Positions 25,267 to 33,862 are shown, counted from the stretch's first letter. The stretch: 44,521 bases of DNA from an uncultured Clostridia bacterium (GCA_934271265.1 CAKQRE010000011.1:1-44521), one strand, 5' to 3'. Numbers and translations are program-made. The notes: a model not told the origin generated them from the sequence alone.

Positions 25267-25701
25267 TTATTTCTCTAACGTAAGTTCAACAGGCTGCTGA
25301 GCTTGGTGGTTGTGTTCCGCACCTTTGTAAACTCTCAGCTTGGTGAGCATTTGTCTGCCGAGCTTATTCTTGGGAAGCATGCCCTTAACCGCTTCGTAAA
25401 CGGCAAGGTCGGACTTTTCAGCCATCATTCTGCTGTACGGAACCTGTTTGAGTCCGCCGATGTAACCCGTGTGATAAGTGTAAAATTTCTGTTCCAGTTT
25501 CTTACCCGTGAGAACAACTTTGTCGCTGTTCAGAACGATAACGAAATCGCCGGTGTCAACGTTCGGGGTGAACGTAGGCTTGTTTTTTCCGCGAAGGATC
25601 GAAGCGACCTGCGAAGCAAGTCTGCCGAGAGCCATTCCGGAAGCGTCGACGACGTACCATTTTCTTTCAACCGTCTGGTTGGTAGCCATGTAACTCTTCA
25701 T
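25267..25701 (-). CDS. rplM: 50S ribosomal protein uL13
   Basis: A 144-residue protein of the large subunit, an early assembly protein. Marks: WYVVDASGMALGRLAS, the GKNKPTFTPNVDTGDFVIVLN stretch, YYHTGY-like TYHTGYIGGLK, AVKGMLPKNKLGRQML and LRVYKGAEHNHQAQQP. Full length. GGAG lies eight bases before the start. First gene of a two-gene operon with rpsI, with a perfect -35 promoter and an L13-type leader ahead of it. Confidence 0.99.
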   Translation of the reverse strand: MKSYMATNQTVERKWYVVDASGMALGRLASQVASILRGKNKPTFTPNVDTGDFVIVLNSDKVVLTGKKLEQKFYTYHTGYIGGLKQVPYSRMMAEKSDLAVYEAVKGMLPKNKLGRQMLTKLRVYKGAEHNHQAQQPVELTLEK

Positions 25702-25730
25702 CGTATCATCTCCGATATTTTATTATATAG

Positions 25731-25776
25731 AGGAACGACCTGTCAGAGGGGCTAGTTCATCAAGCGTACGTTTCCT
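25731..25776 (-). ncRNA. L13-type ribosomal protein leader
   Basis: In the rplM 5' UTR, AGGAAACG (minus strand, 25769-25776) pairs with CGTTCCT (25731-25737) and closes a loop that contains GATGAACTAGCCCCTCTGAC. This loop resembles, from memory, the L13 leader of low-GC Gram-positives, in which uL13 is thought to bind its own mRNA. Position and structure fit; a covariance-model search would be decisive. Confidence 0.6.
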
Positions 25777-25791
25777 TATAATCGCCATACT

Positions 25792-25820
25792 ATTTTATAA
25801 AATCCCGTTCGGTTTGTCAA
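25792..25820 (-). promoter_or_regulatory. Sigma-A promoter of rplM-rpsI
   Basis: Minus strand TTGACA (25815-25820), 17-base spacer, TAAAAT (25792-25797). Confidence 0.8.
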
Positions 25821-25902
25821 GCGTTTGAAAGCATTTTCCCGAAAAAAGCCTTTTTCCGGTGTTTCGGGCAAGTTTGTCCTCCGAACATGGCAAACCGCGC
25901 GT

Positions 25903-26658
25903 TTATTCCCGGTTTTTTTCGGAATATTCCACGGAAACGAGGGTAAGCCCTTGCGGCGGCATGGTCATGCCGGCAAGAGACCGATCTTTTTTCTCCACGA
26001 TCTCCGCAATGCTTTCCGGGAAAATTTTATGTTCGCCCGCTTTTAAAAGAGTGCCGGCGGCGATCCTTACCATATTATATAAAAAACCGTTGCCGCAGAT
26101 CTCGAAAAAAACGTTTTCTTCTTCGCGGGCGACGGTGGCGGAATAAACCGTCCGCACCGTGTCTTTTACAGAGGAATTGCTTGCGAGAAAACAGGAAAAA
26201 TCATGCGTGCCGACAAGTTTTTTTGCGCCTTCCGCCATGGCGTTTACGTCCGTTTTCGGGTCGATCCTGACCGCATAGCGGCTTTTTAAGGGAAGCTCGG
26301 TATCCGAAAGATAAAAGGAATAACGGTATGTTTTTCTCTTTGCGGAAAATCTTGCGTGGAACCCTTCCCGGGCTTCTTCGCTCGCAAGGCATTTTACGTC
26401 TGCGGGGAGCACCGTGTTCAGGGCAGGGCGGAAGCGTTCCGGCGGAACGGAAGATCCCGTATCGAAATGGGCGATCTGCCTTTCCGCATGCACGCCGCTG
26501 TCCGTTCTGCCGCTTCCCGTTACGACGACCCGTTCTTCTCCCGTGATCTTCGAAAGGGCGGCTTCGAGTTCTCCCTGAACCGTTCTTTTCCCCGGCTGGA
26601 TCTGCCAGCCGCAGAAATCGGTGCCGTCATATGAAATTGTGAGAACGATCCTTTTCAT
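25903..26658 (-). CDS. truA: tRNA pseudouridine(38-40) synthase
   Basis: A 251-residue enzyme that turns U38-U40 of the tRNA anticodon arm into pseudouridine. Marks: ISYDGTDFCGWQIQP, the catalytic aspartate D53 in GSGRTDSGVHA, FHARFSAKRKTYRY, and the C-terminal FLYNMVRIAAGTLL. Full length. GGAGG seven bases before the start. It follows ecfT by 64 bases in the same direction; the ecf-truA-rplM-rpsI order is a long-conserved Firmicutes arrangement. Confidence 0.98.
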   Translation of the reverse strand: MKRIVLTISYDGTDFCGWQIQPGKRTVQGELEAALSKITGEERVVVTGSGRTDSGVHAERQIAHFDTGSSVPPERFRPALNTVLPADVKCLASEEAREGFHARFSAKRKTYRYSFYLSDTELPLKSRYAVRIDPKTDVNAMAEGAKKLVGTHDFSCFLASNSSVKDTVRTVYSATVAREEENVFFEICGNGFLYNMVRIAAGTLLKAGEHKIFPESIAEIVEKKDRSLAGMTMPPQGLTLVSVEYSEKNRE

Positions 26659-26722
26659 AAATGCCTCCGCTAATTCTTCCGGGATAGGGGACGACGGTTT
26701 TTTCGTCGGTCGGTCGGCTTTG

Positions 26723-27544
26723 TCAGAACAAAACGGGCAGGTAAGCCGCGTATACGTTGCACAGAATGACCCCCGCGAGGAAGATCCCCGTTGCGAGAAC
26801 GGCGATCGGGTCGCGGTAGGAAAATTTCAGTTTTTTATATTTCGTTCTATGCGGACTGCCCGCGTAACAACGGGCGTCCATGGCGTCTCCGAGTTCGTTT
26901 GCGCGGCGGAAAGCGCCGATCAGCAAGGGAACGAGCACCGGGATCAACGCCTTTGCTCTCCGGATCAGGTTTCCGCTTTCGAAATCGGCGCCGCGCGCCT
27001 TCTGCGCACGGATGATCCTGTCCGTTTCTTCCGCGAGGGTGGGGATAAAGCGAAGGGCGATGGACATGATCAGCGCGAGATCGTGCACGGGAAAATGCAG
27101 CCACGAAAGGGGGGTGAGCAACGATTCGAGACCGTCCGTCAGACTGACGGGTGTGGTCGTCAGCGTGAGCACGGAACTGCCGAGCACGAGGAAAATGATC
27201 CTTAACGCAAAGAAGGACGCCGAAACGATGCCCTGAACGGAGATCCGCCAGAACAAAACGCGGTCGCCTTCCTGCGGGAAGTAAAACAGGACGTTTAAAA
27301 TAAAAGTGAAGATAACGAGAAAGAAGATCCCTTTCAGGCTCTTTAACACGGAGCGGAGAGGAACTCTCGAAAACAGGATCGCCGCAAGCACGAAGATCAG
27401 GGAAACGGCGAGCCCGTAAAAGTTTTTGGCGACGAAAACCGTCACGATGTATACGATCAGAAGGATCAGCTTTGTCCTCGGGTCCATCCGATGTACGGCG
27501 GATTCCGTCGGATAATACTGTCCGAATGTCATGTCGCTTAGCAT
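26723..27544 (-). CDS. ecfT: ECF transporter transmembrane subunit EcfT
   Basis: A 273-residue membrane protein that couples the ATPases EcfA1/EcfA2 to interchangeable vitamin- or metal-binding S components. It has about five to six helices (near residues 25-45, 50-65, 70-90, 105-130 and 250-270) and the two coupling motifs with Ala-Arg: AQKARGADF (about 185) and AMDARCYAG (about 222). GAGG lies five bases before the start at 27544; a second ATG four codons in is possible. It is 73 bases behind ecfA2; the gap carries an AGTCGAT/ATCGACT inverted repeat. No S component is in the window, as expected for a group II ECF module. Confidence 0.96.
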   Translation of the reverse strand: MLSDMTFGQYYPTESAVHRMDPRTKLILLIVYIVTVFVAKNFYGLAVSLIFVLAAILFSRVPLRSVLKSLKGIFFLVIFTFILNVLFYFPQEGDRVLFWRISVQGIVSASFFALRIIFLVLGSSVLTLTTTPVSLTDGLESLLTPLSWLHFPVHDLALIMSIALRFIPTLAEETDRIIRAQKARGADFESGNLIRRAKALIPVLVPLLIGAFRRANELGDAMDARCYAGSPHRTKYKKLKFSYRDPIAVLATGIFLAGVILCNVYAAYLPVLF

Positions 27545-27617
27545 AATATCCTCAATAAAGCGTTATATAAGTCGATTATCGACTGATTTTGCAGTTTATA
27601 TCCTTTTTTGTCCGGTT

Positions 27618-28487
27618 TTATTTTCCGTCGTGCCAGAGGGCGGAAACGGCGGAAACGAAATCGTCCGTCCGGAGAGAGGAGGAAAGCCCGAATCCTTCCG
27701 CGCGGAGAGAATCGAGCAGTTTTTCGGTGACGGGGACGTCGAGGCGGAGAGATTCGAGTTCTTCGCGCCGCGCGAAAATTTCTTCCGGCGTGCCCGTCAT
27801 CACGACTTTTCCTTCCGAGAATACCGCCACGGCGTCGCAGTTTTCGGCAACGTCGTCCATGTCGTGCGAAACGATGACGACCGTTTTATCGCCGCCGTTG
27901 TGGATGCGGTGCAAAAGTTCCATCAGTTCCGTTTTTCCCGCGGGGTCGAGACCGGCGACCGGTTCGTCCAGAACGAGAACGTCCGGGTCGGAAACGAGTA
28001 CCCCCGCGATCGCCACGCGGCGTTTTTGTCCGCCGGAAAGATCGAAGGGGGATTTTTCCGCTACGGAAGGGTTCAGCCCGACCGTGACAAGAGCCTGCAT
28101 GACGGCGGCCCTCGTTTCCTCTTCCGTCTTGTCCGGGAAAAAGTTTTTATAACCGAAAGCCACGTCCTCGTAGACGGTGGTGGCGAAAAGTTGATATTCG
28201 GGGTATTGAAAGACCATGCCGATCTTCGCCCGCAGCGCGCGAAGTCCCTTTTTATCCGCCTTTTTCCCCTTGGAAAGATCGAAATCGCCGACGGTCAGGG
28301 TGCCGCTCTCCACCGGGATTAGACCGTTCAGGTGCTGAACGAAAGTGGATTTTCCGCTGCCGGTATGCCCGATGATACCGAAAAAAGAGCCCTCTTCCAC
28401 GGTGATGGAAACGTTGTCCAACGCCTTTTTCGCGAATTTCGTTTTTTGATTGTAGGTAAACGTCAGATCGTGTGCAACAATTCGCAT
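27618..28487 (-). CDS. ecfA2: ECF transporter ATPase EcfA2
   Basis: A 289-residue ABC ATPase of the energising module. Walker A GHTGSGKST (about residue 40), Q-loop FQYPEYQLF, which is typical for EcfA2, signature LSGGQKRRVA, Walker B VLVLDEPVAGLDP, and the H-loop VSHDMDDV. The start at 28487 gives the normal N terminus (MRIVAHDLTF) with GGAGA just before it. It overlaps the 3' end of ecfA1 by 25 bases, so translation is coupled. Confidence 0.97.
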   Translation of the reverse strand: MRIVAHDLTFTYNQKTKFAKKALDNVSITVEEGSFFGIIGHTGSGKSTFVQHLNGLIPVESGTLTVGDFDLSKGKKADKKGLRALRAKIGMVFQYPEYQLFATTVYEDVAFGYKNFFPDKTEEETRAAVMQALVTVGLNPSVAEKSPFDLSGGQKRRVAIAGVLVSDPDVLVLDEPVAGLDPAGKTELMELLHRIHNGGDKTVVIVSHDMDDVAENCDAVAVFSEGKVVMTGTPEEIFARREELESLRLDVPVTEKLLDSLRAEGFGLSSSLRTDDFVSAVSALWHDGK

Positions 28488-29308
28488 AATTTCTCCGTCA
28501 ACTCCTCCGTCGTCAGGATGCCCTCTCCGACGGGGACCCCGTGTTCGTTCAGTTTTCTCGCGATCTCCGCCGCGCGCGGAAGTTCCAGCCCGCATGCGAG
28601 CAGAAGGTCTCTGTCGGCATAAAGTTCGCGCGGGGTGCCGGAAAAGGCGAGTTCCCCTTCGCGGATCACGTAAACGCGGTCGGCGCCGACCGCTTCGTCC
28701 ATATAGTGGGTGATATCGATCACGGTGATGCCGTTTTCCCGTTGCAGTTTGCGGATGACTTCCGTTACTTCCTTTCTTCCCTTGGGGTCGAGCATGGAAG
28801 TGGATTCGTCGAGAATGACGATTTCCGGGCGCAGGGCGAGTACCCCCGCGATCGCCACGCGCTGTTTTTGTCCGCCGGAAAGCCGCGCGACCTGTGCGTG
28901 ACGAAATTCTTCCGTCCCCGTGGCGTTCAGGGCGAATTCGATCCTTTTGCCTATTTCTTCCCGGGGGAGCCCCACGTTCTCCGGTCCGAAAACAACGTCG
29001 TCCTCCACGATGGAAGCGATCTGCTGGTTATCGGGGTTCTGAAACACCATGCCCGCCGTTTTGCGGATCTCGAAGATCGTTCCGTCCTTTTCGGCGTCGA
29101 CCGTGGCTTTTCCGAGCACGACGACCCGCCCCGACTCGGGCATGAGCAGGGCGTTGATCATTTTCGCCGCCGTCGATTTGCCGCTTCCGTTTCTGCCGAG
29201 CACGACGACGAACGATCCCTTTTCGATCTCTAAGGAAAGATCCCGCAGCACGTACGACGTCTCGCCCGTGTAGCGATAATTCACTTGTTCGAATTCAACA
29301 GCTTTCAT
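28463..29308 (-). CDS. ecfA1: ECF transporter ATPase EcfA1
   Basis: A 281-residue ABC ATPase, partner of EcfA2. Walker A GRNGSGKST (about residue 38), Q-loop FQNPDNQ, the EcfA1 signature, LSGGQKQRVAIAG, Walker B IVILDESTSMLDP and H-loop ITHYMDEA. First gene of the operon. No SD is visible, and the -10 box of its promoter ends only about 10 bases before the ATG, so the mRNA would be almost leaderless. Confidence 0.97.
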   Translation of the reverse strand: MKAVEFEQVNYRYTGETSYVLRDLSLEIEKGSFVVVLGRNGSGKSTAAKMINALLMPESGRVVVLGKATVDAEKDGTIFEIRKTAGMVFQNPDNQQIASIVEDDVVFGPENVGLPREEIGKRIEFALNATGTEEFRHAQVARLSGGQKQRVAIAGVLALRPEIVILDESTSMLDPKGRKEVTEVIRKLQRENGITVIDITHYMDEAVGADRVYVIREGELAFSGTPRELYADRDLLLACGLELPRAAEIARKLNEHGVPVGEGILTTEELTEKLCELLHTI

Positions 29309-29318
29309 AATTATCGAC

Positions 29319-29347
29319 AGTATAGCACAAAGCGGTGTATTTTACAA
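29319..29347 (-). promoter_or_regulatory. Promoter of the ecf operon
   Basis: Minus strand TTGTAA (29342-29347), 17-base spacer, TATACT (29319-29324). The ATG at 29306-29308 begins 10 bases downstream of the -10. Confidence 0.65.
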
Positions 29348-29545
29348 GAAAAGAAGGGCGAAAAAGCGGTTTTTTCACCTTTTTTCCACCGTGCGGAGAA
29401 CCCGCCCGCATTTTTCGGCGAAAAGGAAAAAACGGAAGGGATGCCAGGCAAGAATAATACGAGCCATGGTCTGACGGCGGCGCGTTTCCGGGGACGGGAG
29501 GAAAAAGACCAAATTGTAAAAATAATGAAAATTTCGGGTTTTCTA
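29348..29545. other. Intergenic stretch between ecfA1 and the carbohydrate locus
   Basis: Holds repeat D copy 2 (29441-29479) and otherwise nothing recognisable; no coding frame is supported. Confidence 0.6.
29441..29479 (+). repeat. Dispersed repeat D, copy 2
   Basis: 34 of 39 bases match 4768-4806, all differences being transitions. Core GCCATGGTCTGACGGCG. Confidence 0.65.
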
Positions 29546-29574
29546 TTGACAAGATCCCGATGTCATGTTATAAT
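29546..29574 (+). promoter_or_regulatory. Sigma-A promoter of the carbohydrate locus
   Basis: TTGACA (29546-29551), 17-base spacer, TATAAT (29569-29574), both perfect. Leader of about 175 bases to the lacI-type gene. Confidence 0.88.
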
Positions 29575-29629
29575 AAGGTACGAAAAGGGAGTATGCGAAA
29601 GGTTTTCGGACCTTTTAATATTTTTATTG

Positions 29630-29643
29630 TGTACCTGGGTACA
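29630..29643 (+). promoter_or_regulatory. Candidate LacI-family operator
   Basis: Palindrome TGTACC-TG-GGTACA in the leader, 56 bases after the -10 box. Size and symmetry fit a LacI-type half-site pair, and it lies directly before the LacI-family gene. Confidence 0.45.
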
Positions 29644-29757
29644 AAATGAAAAGACTCTTCGATTTTCCCGTCGATAAGACGGGAAACGCCGTTTTCGGCA
29701 TGATTTTGCCGTAAGCGGCGATAATAAAAAGCGGATAGCGTGCGTAAGAAGGGTGTA

Positions 29758-30768
29758 ATGGAAAAAAACGTAAGCAGAAAATCGATCGCGGAGATCGCCG
29801 GGGTTTCGAAAACCACCGTGACCCGTGTGATGAGCGGATCCGATTCCGTTTCCGAAAAAACGAGAGAAAAAGTTTTGTCCGTTATATCGGAATACGGGTA
29901 TACGCAGAACAAACTTGCCGTAAACGTGAGCAATAACAAAAACAGCAACTTCGTGGCGATGTTGGTTCCGGATATGTCCAATTATTATTATCTGGAAGTT
30001 TTCAACCACATGGTCAGTTTGTTCGAGGATTACGATTACACCATTTCGGTCTATCTCGTAACAAAACACAATTTTTCGAAAATTCTCAATAAAGTGCTGG
30101 AAAACAGGGTTTCGGCGATCATCAACCTAGCATTCGTACCGATGAGCGAAAGCGATCTGAAAAAGATCCGCTGCGCCAACATCAAGGTGATCCACCCCGG
30201 GCTTCACGAAGATCCGGTAAAAATTTCCATCGACTATCTGCCCGCCATCCGCGAGGCGTTTGAGGGCATGGTGGCGCGCGGCGCGAAAAAGTTTTATTTT
30301 CTCTGCGGCGCGGACGAAAGCTTTTTGCGGGATAAACGTATCGTAAGCTATCTTTCCTTAATGAGGGAAAACGGGCAGACGGAACCGGAAAAGACCGTTC
30401 TGATGGGGGAATATCCCGAGATATCCGCGTTGAACGCCGGGTATGAAACGGTGGCGAAACTGCTCGGAAGCGGAGAAAAACCGGACGCTCTCTTTTGCAT
30501 GAACGACATGATGGCGATCGGCGCGATGCGCGCTTTGAGAGAAGCGGGCGTCGAGATCGGAAAAGAGGCGTTCGTGGTCGGGTTCGACAATATCCTGCTC
30601 GGACAGTATTCCGCCACATCGCTCGGAACGATCGATTCCTTCATCGAAGAAGAGGCGCGGCAATACGTAAACTACGTGCTCGGGAGATCGGGCGGAACGA
30701 AGAATATCGTTTCGAGATACGTCCCGCGGGCAAGCACGGGAACGTCGTCTGCCTCGGAACAGACTTAA
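29758..30768 (+). CDS. LacI-family transcriptional regulator
   Basis: A 336-residue regulator. Residues about 5-30 form the LacI helix-turn-helix (SIAEIAGVSKTTVTRVMSG), followed by the hinge helix region NKLAVNVSNNKNS, then a periplasmic-binding-protein-like effector domain with VAMLVPDMSNYYY, the ALFCMNDMMAIGAMRALREAG motif and VVGFDN. The start at 29758 was preferred over an upstream GTG at 29740 because AAGAAGGG stands five bases before it. It is first in the locus and about 100 bases ahead of the permease gene without a good promoter in between, so it is likely cotranscribed and autoregulating. The effector is probably a sugar from the substrate of the neighbouring hydrolase candidates. 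Confidence 0.95.
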   Translation: MEKNVSRKSIAEIAGVSKTTVTRVMSGSDSVSEKTREKVLSVISEYGYTQNKLAVNVSNNKNSNFVAMLVPDMSNYYYLEVFNHMVSLFEDYDYTISVYLVTKHNFSKILNKVLENRVSAIINLAFVPMSESDLKKIRCANIKVIHPGLHEDPVKISIDYLPAIREAFEGMVARGAKKFYFLCGADESFLRDKRIVSYLSLMRENGQTEPEKTVLMGEYPEISALNAGYETVAKLLGSGEKPDALFCMNDMMAIGAMRALREAGVEIGKEAFVVGFDNILLGQYSATSLGTIDSFIEEEARQYVNYVLGRSGGTKNIVSRYVPRASTGTSSASEQT

Positions 30769-30791
30769 AAACAAACGACCGGAAAATCCGG

Positions 30792-30830
30792 AAAGGGTAT
30801 ACCCTTTCTGTTCGTCTGCGACGAACAGAA
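30792..30830 (+). promoter_or_regulatory. Palindrome and hairpin between regulator and permease genes
   Basis: A perfect 16-base palindrome AAAGGGTATACCCTTT (30792-30807) overlaps the start of a 10-bp hairpin (TTCTGTTCGT 30806-30815, ACGAACAGAA 30821-30830, 5-base loop). No T-run follows, so it is not an ordinary terminator. It may be an operator and/or a transcript-processing site. Confidence 0.5.
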
Positions 30831-30864
30831 ATCCCCCTATAAGTTCTTTATTAAGGTGTTTTAT

Positions 30865-32934
30865 ATGGAAAAAAGAAAAATTAACATTCCGTTTCTGATC
30901 GGTTTGATTCTGTCTTTGGCGGTGTTTGTCGGGTCGGTGATCATGGTTGCGTACTCGGCGAAGATCGCGGGCGGGAGCAGTGATCTCGGCGTCGATCCGA
31001 ACGACGGCATCACGAAAATGTATACCGACGACGAGACGATCAAGATCGCCGGGAATCAGAAAGGCGAGATCTACGCCGTGGATATGGACGGCGAAACCTT
31101 ATGGAACGTCGGCGCGCTTTATTCGCGCGCGCTTTACGATATCACGAAAAACGGAGACGTCGTTTACGCCCTTTACGCCAACGGCAACGTGGTTTCCTTC
31201 AACGTAAACGACGCAGCCGCCTTCACCCCGAAAAAAGTTGCCGAGGGCGACGAAACGCCTTCCGGGGAAGAGTTCCTCGCAAAGTGCGCCGTATACGAAA
31301 CGGGCGGCATCAACGCGCAGGGGAACGTTTCCAACTCGCAGCTTCTTCTGTCGGAAGACGGAAAAACGCTTTTCGTGCGCGGCATTTTCAGCGCGAGAAA
31401 TCTCAATAACCGTATCTACGCGTTCGATCTTGAAAGCGGCGAAAGAAAAACGGTGAAACAAAGCGCCGGAAAGATCGGCGGAAGCGGCGTTACGGGCGGA
31501 AAACTTTACTTTGCGAACGGCAACGCGATCGGCGTGTACGACGGCGCCGAAACGACCGATCTGGCGTTATCCGGCACGATCGAAGAGTCGATCGTATCTC
31601 TTTCCTGCGGGGACGGTTACGTTTCCGCGATCGGCGAAAACAGCACGATCTATAAGATCGATCTGACTTCCGGCAATACGGTTTCGAGCGCGTCTCTCGG
31701 GATCACGCTGAACACGTCTTTCGTGTACACCACGGGCAAAAACTTCGTGGCGAAGATCCAGAACGGCGGCGTGGCGATGATCGACGCCGGATCCATGAAA
31801 GTTACGCTGAACATGAAGGCGGAAGACAAAGCCAATCTGATCATGTGGTCGGAAAACGGATTTGCTCTCCGCGACGAAAGCGACATCACGAACACGAGCG
31901 TTATTTATTATAATGCGGCGGACGCGCACGCGAAAGTGTTATACACAAGGCTCCGCACGGTATTTGCGATCGTTATGATCCTGGCGGTTTTCGCCTCGCT
32001 CTATTTCGGATTCGGGCTTTCCGCGACGTACAGACAAAAGATCAACGCGAAAGCGATCGCGTTTTTCCGTGCATTATATAAATACCGGCTCGTTTACATT
32101 TCTCTGATCATACCTTTCGTACTGCTCACGCTGTTCTATTATATCCCCATCGTGTTCGGGTTCCGCCTTGCGTTTTACGATTACGTGCCCGGCGTGAAAG
32201 ACTCGTTCGTCGGGTGGGCGAACTTCCGCGCGGTGGTAAAAACGGCGGAATTCTGGAGCTCGGCGAAAACGATGCTCGTATTCCTGGTCGCCGATCTTCT
32301 GAAAGCGCTGATCCCGCCGATCATTCTGGCGGAGCTTATCGTGGCGGTCAGATGCAAACAGTTTTCTCTCTGGACGAGGATCCTGCTCTTCCTCCCGGGC
32401 GTTCTTCCCGGCGTGGCGACCGTTCTCGTGTGGCAGTCCGGCGTGTTCGGCGCGACGCAGAACAGTCTGGTGAACGCCCTGATCGGGGTGTTCGTCCCCG
32501 GGTTTGTGAAAAACTGGGTGTACAGCGCGTCCAACGCGACGGCGGTCGGAACGCTCATCGCGTTCGGTTTCCCGTGGATCGGTTCCTATCTGATCTTTTA
32601 CGGCGCGATCACGGGGATCAACGTTTCTTATTTCGAAGCGGCGAAACTCGACGGATGTTCATGGTGGAAGAGGATCGTGAAGATCGATATTCCGCTGATC
32701 GTTCCGCAGATCAAATACATTTTCGTGACGTCGTTCATCGCGTCGGTGCAGAACTACACGAGTATCTTCGTCATTCACGGCGTGGACGGACAGATCAAAA
32801 CGCCGGCGCTGCTGATGTATCGCGAGATCGTGAACGCCAACTACGGCATAGCGAGCGTCATGGGGATCATCATCTTCCTGTTCCTCAGCGTGGCGACCTT
32901 CTTCAACTTCAGAATGCAGTCGGATAATTCGTAA
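30865..32934 (+). CDS. CUT1-type ABC sugar permease with extracellular beta-propeller-like domain
   Basis: A 689-residue fusion. Helix 1 is at about residues 7-30. Residues about 35-360 are outside the membrane and read as PQQ/WD-like blades, for example GEIYAVDMDGETLWNVG, VYALYANGNVVSFN, NRIYAFDLESGERKTV and STIYKIDLTSGNTVSSA. A second helix (about 367-390) leads to a full permease core of the MalF/UgpA type from about 405, with the ATPase-contacting EAA loop YFEAAKLDGCSWWKRI at about residue 589. Ordinary permeases of this group have about 290-320 residues, so the first 370 are an addition. The start at 30865 follows AAGGTG by seven bases. The partner permease follows after 18 bases. The propeller probably captures or positions the glycan ligand or binding protein; that is inference. 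Confidence 0.93.
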   Translation: MEKRKINIPFLIGLILSLAVFVGSVIMVAYSAKIAGGSSDLGVDPNDGITKMYTDDETIKIAGNQKGEIYAVDMDGETLWNVGALYSRALYDITKNGDVVYALYANGNVVSFNVNDAAAFTPKKVAEGDETPSGEEFLAKCAVYETGGINAQGNVSNSQLLLSEDGKTLFVRGIFSARNLNNRIYAFDLESGERKTVKQSAGKIGGSGVTGGKLYFANGNAIGVYDGAETTDLALSGTIEESIVSLSCGDGYVSAIGENSTIYKIDLTSGNTVSSASLGITLNTSFVYTTGKNFVAKIQNGGVAMIDAGSMKVTLNMKAEDKANLIMWSENGFALRDESDITNTSVIYYNAADAHAKVLYTRLRTVFAIVMILAVFASLYFGFGLSATYRQKINAKAIAFFRALYKYRLVYISLIIPFVLLTLFYYIPIVFGFRLAFYDYVPGVKDSFVGWANFRAVVKTAEFWSSAKTMLVFLVADLLKALIPPIILAELIVAVRCKQFSLWTRILLFLPGVLPGVATVLVWQSGVFGATQNSLVNALIGVFVPGFVKNWVYSASNATAVGTLIAFGFPWIGSYLIFYGAITGINVSYFEAAKLDGCSWWKRIVKIDIPLIVPQIKYIFVTSFIASVQNYTSIFVIHGVDGQIKTPALLMYREIVNANYGIASVMGIIIFLFLSVATFFNFRMQSDNS

Positions 32935-32952
32935 CGGGAGGAGAGAAAGTTT

Positions 32953-33855
32953 ATGGAAAACGTACAGAACGTACAGTTGCGGACGGATCCTTCCGGACCC
33001 GCAAAGAAAATCAGATACAGAAAGAGAGGGATCGAGGGGACTGCCGCGCAAGCCGTTCTCATCGTGATCCTGGCGATCACGCTGATCCTCGCCTTAATGC
33101 CCATATTCGTCACCCTGATCATGTCGGTCAAATCCGCGCAGGACATCACGAATTACCCCATCTGGACTTTCCCGAAGTCGGGGTGGATGTTCAAAAACTA
33201 TTCGGACGCCTTCCAGGTGTTGTCCATGCCTCTGCTGAATACCGTTCTGATCGATCTTATCTCTACGGTGGCGGTGTTGTTTTTAAGCTGTTACGTGGCT
33301 TTTCTGTTTGAAAGAAAGGCGTTCGCGGGCAAGAAGTTTCTGTTCTTCGCCTTTATCGCGCCGATGCTCGTTCCGGGCGCGGTGCTCCTTTCCCCCACGT
33401 ATATCGTGGTGGCAAACTGGCTTAACCTTTCGGAAAACTGGCTCGGTCTCATTCTGCCGTATATCGCGGGCAACCAGATCGCATCCGTTTTCCTGATGAG
33501 AACGTTCATGGGGCAGCAACCCGCTTCTCTGTACGAAGCGGCGGAACTCGACGGGGCGAATACCTTCGGAATGTTCGCGTATATCTGTCTTCCCCTCACG
33601 TTCCCCATCATGATGATCCAGGGCATTTCCATTTTCGCGGCGATGTATAACGATTATATGTGGCCTCAGCTTCTTTATCTGAAGAACCTGAACAAGGGCG
33701 TGCTGATGCCCTACCTCAAATCGATCGCGGCGAACTACGAACAGGGCGTGCAGTACGCGATGTATCTCGTTGCGGGCATCCCGCTGATCATCTCTACGGC
33801 GATCAGCGTGAAGTTCTTCATCGGCGGCGACTTCGCAAGCGGCATGAAACTCTGA
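32953..33855 (+). CDS. CUT1-type ABC sugar permease (MalG-like)
   Basis: A 300-residue membrane protein with six helices (first at about 33-57) and the EAA loop LYEAAELDGANTFGMF at about residue 193, typical of MalG/AraQ-type permeases. It would form the heterodimeric channel with the propeller-bearing permease. SD GGGAGGAG is well placed. Length is normal. The last cytoplasmic residues (GGDFASGMKL) are the usual end of this family. Confidence 0.95.
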   Translation: MENVQNVQLRTDPSGPAKKIRYRKRGIEGTAAQAVLIVILAITLILALMPIFVTLIMSVKSAQDITNYPIWTFPKSGWMFKNYSDAFQVLSMPLLNTVLIDLISTVAVLFLSCYVAFLFERKAFAGKKFLFFAFIAPMLVPGAVLLSPTYIVVANWLNLSENWLGLILPYIAGNQIASVFLMRTFMGQQPASLYEAAELDGANTFGMFAYICLPLTFPIMMIQGISIFAAMYNDYMWPQLLYLKNLNKGVLMPYLKSIAANYEQGVQYAMYLVAGIPLIISTAISVKFFIGGDFASGMKL

Positions 33856-33862
33856 CCGGCCC

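Noticed and set aside
29740..29757. Upstream GTG start for the LacI-family gene
   Set aside because: No SD before it; the ATG at 29758 has AAGAAGGG and gives the usual N terminus.
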